From Agrocybe praecox (taxonomy: Eukaryota > Basidiomycota > Agaricomycetes > Agaricales > Agrocybaceae), in assembly GCA_964017145.1 (NCBI GenBank), contig OZ024849.1, positions 3,100,001 to 3,164,000 on the forward strand: 64,000 nt of DNA, written 5' to 3'. Of this stretch, positions 55,683-64,000 are shown in pieces. Every line of letters begins with the position of its first letter. Position 1 is the first letter of the stretch. A program made the translations under genes and the position numbers. Below the pieces are notes generated by a model, which worked only from the letters and a program-made list of their open reading frames with translations, made no database searches and was not told the DNA's origin.

Positions 55683-56876
55683 CTATACATCAGCAAGAAC
55701 ATCCTGCTGCTGCTTCTGGATCTGTTCAAGTAGGCGCTTAAGGCGATCAATCTCTGCCTCTGCCTGTTGTAGCCGAAGTTCTTTAGCCTTTAGATTGTCT
55801 TCATGCTCTTGAATCTGAAAACAAAAATCAATACACCACATTACTATTGACAAGTTCGAAAATCAAAAACATACAGGCTCTATAAAGCTTGCCAAGTTCT
55901 CCTCAAAATTTTCCTTCAATGGGATGGTGTCAATCTTCTCCCCTGCATATATCTCAACCCCATTCCATGTTCCAGCCTTAAACTCCCTCCTCTTCTGTTT
56001 CTTTAAACACAGCAACCCCCATTTACCACCCACCTCATTTGACCCTGTCGTCACCACAACAACAGCCGGTTGATACACTTCTTCCAGAACCTTGGCAATG
56101 GTCCCAGCATAGAAGTAACAGTTTCCTGTGACAAGCAACTGCTCCCTTTGCATGCAGTGAAGAGTGTCTGCTAGTACCACAAGCTTGAAGAGAGGGAGGC
56201 CAGATGCGAGTGAAGAGGTGGCAGTAGGTGCAAGGGAGTCACTGAAAGTCAGGATTCGAAAGAGTTCATCACTTCGGTTCTCCTTTCCTGTGCAGTTAAG
56301 CACAGTAACTTTGTCATCTGGTTTGGACCTCCAGAAGGTCGGAACAACCCGAGATGTGACAATAGTAGACGAAGAAGAGGGAGTGAGTGGGGAGGACTCG
56401 GAGATGGAAACAGACGTGGTTGTGTCGGATAGGCTCAGAGAAGGGGAAGGAGGAAGGGGCACAGACTCAGGTGAAAGCGCAGACCCGCCAGGTTGAGCTT
56501 GGGTATTGTTGTCAGTGTGGCTTGTGTTGGTGTCCCTGACTGAAGCTATACCTTCAACAATCTCGCCCTGGCCACGCTCCACAGAGAGAAAGAAGATCTT
56601 CTGGTTTGGACTAAGGACTTTGAGAGAAGCATACTCACGTCGAGGTGTTTCCCTGGTTTTGTAGAGTCTAACCTCTTGGATGAGGAAGGAATTCATCCGT
56701 TCAGAACCCTCGAGCTTGTACTCAGCTTGGAGCCTGTCGCAGTAGCTATGGATGGAAGCAGGCTTGAGCGGCCATCGGATCTCGCACCATTCGGTATTGT
56801 TGTTGGAAGAAATACGGAGGAAGCGGAGAACATTCCTGTAGAATTGAGAGATGGCTGACTTGGAAGTGAGGAACAT
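55683..56876 (-). CDS. orphan Agaricomycete protein with C-terminal coiled coil, 377 aa
   Basis: Two exons (56876-55875 and 55814-55683) total 1134 nt and encode 377 aa; the 60-nt intron keeps phase 0. The N-terminus MFLTSKSAISQFYRNVLRFL is helical. EWCEIRWPLKPASIHSYCDR and ERMNSFLIQEVRLYKTRETP follow, then a Ser/Pro/Thr-rich linker (about 130-175). A second folded part has LFKLVVLADTLHCMQREQLL, then GNCYFYAGTIAKVLEEVYQP. Exon 2 is all heptad-like (KELRLQQAEAEIDRLKRLLE), a coiled coil for self-association. No domain family is recognised. I recall many near-identical family members in mushroom genomes, so it may be an expanded family. Confidence 0.75.
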
Positions 56877-57323
56877 ATCGGTCCGAACGAGGAAGGGCTG
56901 GTAGAAATATGTGGATCGGGTATGGTACTTCGTCGTGTCTCAGACTCAATAATAACCGAACTGACCTTTTGCGAGCACTTTCCGAATTAACCGAACCGCG
57001 ATAAGATTGTGGTCAAGCTTGAATGTCTAACCTCCCCAACGCGTCAATCACCCCAGTGTTGTTCCAGTCGACGCGAAATAGTCGAGCCGCCGCTGACATC
57101 GACTAAATTCCTGTGACATCATGATCGACCCTCGGAATTGCACTCTCGATCATCCTTCGTCATGACAGTTTAATTTTTCTCAGGATGATTAGCACATAAT
57201 TGCAAGTACAGTTGTTGGGCTGGCATTTGGCTGGCATTTACAGTTTCTATTTAGGAATTTGTGGAAATGTGTTCAGCGCAAAATGAGACTGCATGAAACA
57301 ACATGAACCTAGATGTAATAACG
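56877..57323. other. intergenic, no gene seen
   Basis: 447 bases between the orphan gene start and the DUS3 stop, both minus strand. AT-rich, no coding signal. Confidence 0.5.
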
Positions 57324-60140
57324 TTATCCTTGGCCCTCTTCACTCCCATACGCGTTACTCTTATGTTTCGGCGTAAAACTCCATGTTTCTGGAGCAGGTC
57401 CCAAAAACATTTCGGAAATCTTGACCCAGTCATTACTATCTGGACTTGCCAGCAGAGTTTCTAATTGAAGGAAGATGGGGTTAGTGAAATACCAAAACTT
57501 TCAGAAGCCGAAAAGACACAACAAAAAATAAGCACAAACCTAGTTCATTGCGGCCTCGGAATGCGGGTGCACGGTCATTGATCCTGCCTGGCAGGTGCTC
57601 AAGGATTCCGATGGGCACATAACGATACTGGAAGGATAGTGCTTCACAGAGATATCTCCTTGTAGCGTTGACACCGGTAGTATCAGAACCGAAATGGCTT
57701 TTTAGGCGAATTATCAGCTCCTTCAGGCACCAGAAAAGAGAAAAGAACAAAAACATACCTCAATCCGCACTCCGCATACTAAAAGGGGGGAAATGAGATC
57801 TTGTATAATAAAATAATCTAGTACGGCTTACCTTTCGGATGAGCTCTAACCTCTCTTTTGCGCTGATATCCCACTCTCTCCTCTCCTTGATCTCAGTAAA
57901 GATCCAAGGTTTGATAAGAGCGCCTCTTCCAATCATCACTCCATCGACACCAGTATTCTCAACGTTGGTCCAGTAATCTTGGGATGAAAAACAATCACCA
58001 CCTCCGAAGATAGGTACAGGTGGTACTGGAGGAAAAAGGCGTAAGCGATGGGAAATCGTATAGGTGGATATACATACGATCTTCGTCCTTTTCTCGTTCT
58101 CTCACCGCTTCCACGCATGATTTTATATAATCCCAGTCTGCCAGTCTGGTATAGCGTTGTTGGCGTGTACGACCATGTAGCTGTCAGTGAAGTATATGCG
58201 TTAGTTCCAGCAATCTAATGTCATAAAGTGAACAAGAGCGCGTACAGTCATAGCAGCGACGTTCCACTCCGCAGAAAGTCGAGGCATAGTCTTATGCGCA
58301 GTATTTCGCCCGTCTTTAACTCCAGTCCGTAACTTAACAGTTAGAGGAATCTCCCCTAAGGCCCTGTTCATTCCGATGAGGATTTTCCCTAGCTTCCCGA
58401 CTGTGTCTAGCACTAAAGAATTTTAAATTTTAAACCTCTGCGAAGATGGGTTGAAGATGATCACTTACGAGCGGATCCACTGCCAGTTTTAAATACTAAA
58501 TCAATAGGACAACCACAATTAACGTCCACGAAATCCACGTTCGAGCCTAGCTCTTTCGCTATTACTTCAGCAGTAGGAACAAGGTTGGCAGGCTTGTTTC
58601 CGGCAACCTGGACACCAAATATCGCTTCTGAAGGGTGCCTGCGAACGAGGGACCACTCTTCTTTGGAACCTGCTAAGAAAGATCCGGCGAGACCCACTGC
58701 GGAGAAGGTATTAATTATGTTCCATAATGAACTTTTTAAAAGACGTACTCTCTCCGCATGTGATATCTGCACCCAAGTCAACGCAAAGTCGTCGGAATGG
58801 CTACGGCGGAAAAGCTGCTGAGCACTGAAAACCCTAATTTATGGAAAAACAAAACATACCAAGTTTCCAACGGTCGTTAAAGGAGCCAAGTCTGATGAAG
58901 TGTTAGTAAGTAAGTTCTAAATATTGTTAGCATACATACATGATTTCCCTGCCCAGTGCAGATGTTTCTTTTCCGCGAATCGTGGCCGAACATCAGGTGT
59001 ATCGACTTGGCTGGTTGAAGGGAGCGATTCGCCTGTCCGTTTCTCTATAATTTGATCAGTGGACGGCATTGTCTCTTCACTTTGGATGGCTGGTGCTGGT
59101 GGTGCTACGACTCCAACAACTGGCTCTGGTACAAGTTCTGTCATTTGTACGTCGTCTACTTCTTGCTCTGGTTCTCCGATGATGACAGAGTTCGCATTTG
59201 GCACGGGTTTAGGTTTGTTCGCGTTTCCATCAGCGTTGGCGTTTTCGATAGCTAATTCACGCAGATACTGGTTTGCTATCGGTGTTGGGTACTGGAACAA
59301 GGCTGATGAATGTCTCGTTGGTGAGAAAAAGGTAAAGCACGCACACCTTTTTTGAACGTAACATTCTCTGAACGTCTGCTCCGACAAAATTCACTTCATG
59401 AGCTGTTAATGCTGCTCGCGCTTTCATGTCTTCATCTCCTATTAAAGAAAGCTCTCCAGTCTCGGAAAATTTGACGTGGCCTCCAAGGAACCTGCATTTA
59501 AAGCCATATCTGCACTCGCCAGTTTCTGCAAAAACAGGGCAGATGGTATTCAAGTCCAATGACGGGTAGTCTGCATGAGACTTGCGCAAAGTTTCCGGGG
59601 CAGGCGCGTAAGGAGGCAAGCCTGACATCTCTGACATTTGGGGGATATGGAGATCGTGTGGTTTAGCAGCAAGGTAAGCAGGGATGTCGTGCATAAAGCG
59701 ACACCTGTGAAACATAACTAAAATTCCATATTTTCTGATAATAACCAGACTCACTCAGATCCGAATTCACATATTGACCCATTGGCAATCTTCCAACACA
59801 AATCAAACTCGTCCTTGACTTTCCCGAACTTCCTGGCCTTATTCTGACCTTGGCGCGCTTTCTTTTGCTCTTTTGTCATCTTTCCTCCGCGACCGGATCC
59901 CCTAGTGTCTCTTGAGTCACCAGAGTCGCGTCCATCTCGATGCTGATTACGGTCTCCGGTTGTTTTCCCTTCTGCAGCGTCGTCGTCGGCCACATAGAGA
60001 GGCTTTGTTGACAAAAGGAACCTAGACAAAATTTGATTTAGTCGTTAGAGGAATTGAGGTAATCCGCGACCTGCTTACTCTTCCTTCACTGGTGCTGTAC
60101 CAGGCGCATATTTTGGTACCACTGCTGATTCGGCTTCCAT
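57324..60140 (-). CDS. DUS3: tRNA-dihydrouridine(47) synthase, DUS3
   Basis: FMN enzyme that reduces U47 in the tRNA variable loop (and some mRNA sites). Many short exons; about 700 aa. The start [20 protein letters not shown] is followed by a basic linker with [20 protein letters not shown]. Then come two CCCH zinc fingers: [20 protein letters not shown] and a second starting [17 protein letters not shown] low-complexity linker leads to the TIM-barrel: [53 protein letters not shown] (catalytic Cys in CGCP), [47 protein letters not shown] and [20 protein letters not shown]. The C-terminal helical part has [20 protein letters not shown]. Layout matches yeast and human DUS3 (about 650-670 aa). 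Confidence 0.93.
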
Positions 60141-60694
60141 GATGGTTTACAGCAAGATAGAGTACTTCAACTAAATTTCCGAATATGTTTACGAGTAACA
60201 AGCAGATAATTTCCAAATCTTATCGCAGGCACGTGAGCCATTAAACTAACAATAAAGTTTAAACCACCGACAAGTTGCCACCAACTTCCAACGCCGCCTT
60301 GAACTTTCCTGAAGCATAACTTATCTTTCATCCATTTAAAGGCGTGAAAACATGAGCCAACAGCAAGGAGCGCCATGAACCTGACTTTGCGTCCCCGAAA
60401 CATTGACCCTCGAGCGCCGGGATACACTTCAATTTTGAATTTGCCATAGGGAACACAATAGTTCTCTGACCTACACATTTCTCCAACAATAAAACGTTAA
60501 GCGTCAAGTAGCACACACCTCCAATGAACTTTCTGGTACACTTTCGTCATTAACCTCAACCCAGCGACGGCTGTGCCGACTGATACCAGCATGTTGCGTC
60601 ATATCTTCCCCGGTATCGAGGCAACCAGAAAAAGCTAATATACATAGGTCGAAATGTTTACATATTGGTATAAGTAATAACAACAGAACTTCAC
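60141..60694. other. intergenic, DUS3 promoter
   Basis: 554 bases between the DUS3 start and the stop of the next minus-strand gene. Frames at 60.17-60.71 kb are unsupported. Confidence 0.5.
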
Positions 60695-62341
60695 TTAAAC
60701 TCCATGCCATGTAGATTTCAGACTTTCCGCAGGCGGCAAGGTTGAAGGCCGCAACAAGCTTTCTCTCTGTATTTCTCTCTGTACCCTTCTCGATGAGTGT
60801 GGATTGCCCAAAGCTGGAGTCGTACGCGTTGTCGAGCCCGATTCCGAATTCTGACTTGTCGCGTACGATCTGATACTTCCGCCCCCTCTTACACTTCTCG
60901 GTGACCTCGGCGTGCCATAATAATCTGTTCGACGGGTCGAGTTTGATGAAGAGGATTTAATGCTCCCTCCTCTCGGCATGTTCGACGTAGTCATGACTCT
61001 ATCATAAGGCGGCCCAACATACGGGGTGTTAGTTTCGGATCTAGAGAAACTCGTCGCAGTACCCGGTGTACCAGTGTCTGTTTCTGGGATGGTTAAAGCT
61101 GTCCTGGTGGTTGTCGTGAAAGTATCAACTGAGCGGTGGATCCGAATTCGTTCGGGAGTGGAAGATGTTGCAGCCACTGGATCTTCAAAATCCGGGTCGG
61201 AATCACGGAGAGGAGCTTGGGATGTCATTTCGCTGGTCGCGTCTGGGTCTATCGGGGGTGGCCATGTCGAAGCAGTGAACTGGTTAGACTCTGCGACACG
61301 CATAATGGTGTAGTTATGAGATAAAAGGTTCAAGAAAACGCGCGATCCCATAGCCATCATGAACAGATTGAGATAGAGGGGCGCTACATGCCGGATGAGC
61401 TCGCCATCGTGCCAGTTGACGGAATATAAACAGGCGACAACGATGCTGCTGCATGTCGCGCATCCGAGGTATATTAAACACGCGCGGTTGATCAACGTAA
61501 ACCCTGTGTTCGAACTGACCATGGTACCCTGTGTTAACATTCGAATGATAACTAGGGAAAGAGTAATGCAATTAAAGGCCGCTGTCAGAGCGTAGCTAAT
61601 TGGCGTCCAGGGCGCTAATTGGTGGAACTGACAATTGCTTCCGAAGGGCAGGATGGGACCTGGAGTGGCTTTAAATTGAGTAGAGACAGCGACCTGTAAG
61701 AAACTTTGAATAGAAGGCTTTGTAAAATGTTTTTGAGTCGCTTACCCATCCACAGACCATGAAAATACACGAAATGAAGATGATCGCCAAGGGTCCCTTT
61801 GAATAATCCCAGAACGCTCCAACACGAGAGCAGAAGATGATCCCAGTCGAAGCCATAACGATAACAGCAGTTCCTTGACTGAACGATGCGGCAATTTGGC
61901 AATTCGATAGTCTGAATGATGTGAACACGATTGCTGATACGGCAGATATCAGGGATGAGTATCGAAGAGCAATGAATCTGGATGATAAAAGTAAGTCACA
62001 CTACTGAAAATAACATTAAAAGAGACGTACGCCCAAGGCGCCGGTGATTGCCACTCGCGCTTCTTTTGTTTCTCGTGTAAGCTTCGCTCTTCAGGTAGCA
62101 GTAGTATACTTTAGGATGAGGGGAATAGGACTATGAGGATCGAGCCGAACACATCGAAAAATGCCTTACTAGTCCCATAAGATAATTCCTAATACCACCC
62201 CTGCGTTGAGAGAAAAGTAACCTGACAGAAGAAATCATTTTCAGGGAATGCTATTTTCAAAATGAATGATCTCGTACCAGCACGGAACTGCGAGTTCCAT
62301 AAATCATCCATTGAATTGTTCGTGGCTGGCATAGGCGCCAT
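60695..62341 (-). CDS. 7TM protein with long Ser/Thr-rich tail
   Basis: Multi-exon gene, about 440 aa. The start MAPMPATNNSMDDLWNSQFR is followed by a short extracellular-like N-terminus and GYFSLNAGVVLGIILWD (TM1). After a charged segment (HEKQKKREWQSPAPW) come IALRYSSLISAVSAIVFTSF, TAVIVMASTGIIFCSRVG, GPLAIIFISCIFMVCGW, ISYALTAAFNCITLSLVII, LIYLGCATCSSIVVACLYSV and APLYLNLFMMAMGSRVFLNL. This is a seven-helix plan. The cytoplasmic tail (about 190 aa) is rich in Ser, Thr and Pro, with repeated Arg/Ser patches, likely phosphorylated. It has no clear match to STE2/STE3 receptors in what I can see; an orphan GPCR-like protein is the fair label. It lies near DUS3 but has no functional link. Confidence 0.75.
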
Positions 62342-63859
62342 AACAACAAAAATAAGATAAAGAACCTTCCAAAAGAACCAGTTCAGCGATATCGCACGAT
62401 GGAGCCACAAAGAAAAATAACGACGACAACAAAGAGACATACCTGAAGATCGTGGTAGGCGAAAAGAAGCAACCCTCAAGGTACTTATTGACCAGGTAAT
62501 AAGATAGGAATACTGAGAATCATAGCAGCAGCATCGCCGCCATTTTGACATCGACCGCACTTTGACCTTTTATGTCGGCCCATTTGCCCCTTTATAATGG
62601 CTGAGCCTTAAGAGCGCAGTGCTCAGAATAACGAGCACTATACCCTGTCATGCCGCTTTACGCCACCAGAATTTGACGGAATGGGCCTCGCTTTCTGCCA
62701 TAATGATATAAGGACTCTGTCCTTGTCCCGTATGCTGGAAATTGATATAAATTTGACAGAAACCTCAGTAATGCGACCAAAGTGCAACGGATAGTACTTC
62801 TTGGAAATCCAAAATCTACGAGTAACAAATTGTCAGTTTATCGAAACTTTGACCTTCAAAAGATAGAACGCGACGTGCATTTTCTTGACTCAATAGATTC
62901 CAGGTTCACCAATACACTGCAAGAGTGACGAGTCGCGATTTTTTTGTTGGTGCCAATTGTTACTAGTACTAGTAGTGGTCAGCTAAGCTCATGACCAGCC
63001 GTAAAACTGAGATATCGCGAAGCGATGGAAAATCTCGATTGAGGTCCTTTAAAAATTGGAATAGACACCTCATTTGACGGCCAGCCACAGGTCCAGTGGT
63101 GACCGGTGACTGGTCAGGACTGTGGCTGAGGCTGACGACACTGGACAGTAAGTACAGTTTGTATCCTTGAACGTTGTACCTATGTCACGCGGCACCGTCA
63201 CAAAGAGGTTTTTACTATTTCAGCCGTCCCGGCCCGTTCAACTGTCCTTCAATCACCTCATCCATTTCTCTTTCAGAAGATGTATGGGAAGTCAGAATCC
63301 CATCGTCATTATCTCAGTCGAGACTGAACTTCGCACTTTTTCCTGAAGTTACAATATCATTTTCCTTCTTGTCTGCTGTACATGGACTATTTTCCAGGCG
63401 TATACGCTGAAAATGCCTTATTTGATGCTATCTTTCACGGAAGCCAAAATGCGTACTAAATCACTTTTTCTTCAGACCCCAGCGCCGACATCGTTGTCCA
63501 CCGAAAACCACTTGTCCTCTACGCTTGCATGTTCTCTATATGATCTTCCATCATACCAGTTCACAGTAATGATTCTCAGATGCATGTGGATAAATATACT
63601 CCACGAACGTGGCGGCAGGGTCTCTCCCACATGATAATAATTCTGTTACCATCGTACAGCTTCTCCCGTGCGTTACTCGGTCGAGTGAGCTAGGAGACAA
63701 ACTTAATGATATCAGATGCAATGGTCTTAAAATAGGACCTTACCGCAACTGACTTTCCCTTTCCCATCTGCTCTGGAAGGGTGGCCTGACCTATAACTAC
63801 AAAGCATTCAACGATGTGTCCCTCTCACAGTCCCTCTTCTTTGTTGCCCAACTCCTGCC
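62342..63859. other. 1.5 kb without a recognised gene
   Basis: Divergent spacer between the 7TM gene and the secreted-protein gene at the window edge. Plus-strand frames at 63.17-63.41 and 63.41-63.63 kb are unsupported. The right part should hold the secreted gene's promoter. Confidence 0.45.
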
Positions 63860-64000
63860 ATGATCTTCCGCGAGCTTGGTATAGCACTGCTCGGTTTGTC
63901 TCAGGCAGTTTTATCTGTTTCTGTACCATCCCGTAGGCAAGTAATCTAGCATTTGCTTGATTATGGAGTTCTAATTGTATCTTGTAGGGCTACCGTTTGC
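63860..64000 (+). CDS. secreted protein, first exon, cut by the window edge
   Basis: ATG at 63860 gives MIFRELGIALLGLSQAVLSV then SVPSRRQ: a textbook signal peptide with a KR/RR-like site right after it. A likely intron follows (GTAATC...TTGTAG, ending near 63987), then GYRL and the edge. The CT-rich and A-rich run before the ATG looks like a leader. Only the beginning is present, so no function can be assigned; a secreted or vacuolar enzyme with a pro-sequence is plausible. Confidence 0.6.

Noticed and set aside
1..64000. tRNA, rRNA, CRISPR array, prokaryotic operon or virus-like gene block
   Set aside because: No B-box-like tRNA core, no regular repeat-spacer array, and intron-bearing genes throughout.

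Overview
The window looks like nuclear DNA of a mushroom-forming basidiomycete (Agaricomycetes). The evidence is the very short spliceosomal introns (about 50-70 nt, mostly GT-AG), exons down to 7 nt, and protein families known mainly from these fungi: multi-exon 7TM proteins of the DUF6533/DUF6534 type, divergent F-box proteins and small orphan families. No tRNA, rRNA, CRISPR array or prokaryotic operon signal was seen.

0-19 kb is accessory-type sequence. It holds a TRF4-like non-canonical poly(A) polymerase (0.5-1.8 kb), then a group of membrane and lipid-type genes: an 18-exon 7TM protein (3.3-5.4), a DUF829/TMEM53-like hydrolase (6.0-7.2), a DUF6533-type membrane protein (7.5-9.3), an ICMT-like isoprenylcysteine methyltransferase (9.9-10.7), a PTS1-carrying acyl-CoA oxidase (11.5-13.5), an HGGG/GDSAG alpha/beta hydrolase (14.2-15.5), and a second 7TM gene with almost the same exon lengths as the first (16.8-18.7). 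I rebuilt most of these exon by exon, and the reading frames close.

19-31 kb is a duplication-rich stretch. It has an AYR1-like SDR, an inverted 3' fragment of that SDR, a broken copy of an F-box gene whose intact relative lies inverted 5 kb away, another large F-box gene, two small tail-motif proteins and an ankyrin-repeat gene. 31-40 kb holds a small secreted protein, an orphan family, two tandem ABHD12-like hydrolases (the second has lost its nucleophile serine), and a conserved type I membrane protein with a long cytoplasmic tail.

41-46 kb holds an F-box gene, an HNH-type gene that looks degraded, and a PD-(D/E)XK-like gene with one in-frame nonsense codon. 46-64 kb is more conserved: phosphatidylserine decarboxylase PSD2, a third large F-box gene, a LINE-type retroelement remnant, an orphan coiled-coil protein, tRNA-dihydrouridine synthase DUS3, a 7TM protein and the first exon of a secreted protein cut by the window edge.

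The best leads are the ABHD12 pair with a probable pseudoenzyme, the microexon-rich 7TM pair, the degraded nuclease-like neighbours, and the ICMT/acyl-CoA oxidase/hydrolase/SDR neighbourhood. Whether that neighbourhood forms one pathway is inference only. All function calls come from reading translated motifs; no search was run.
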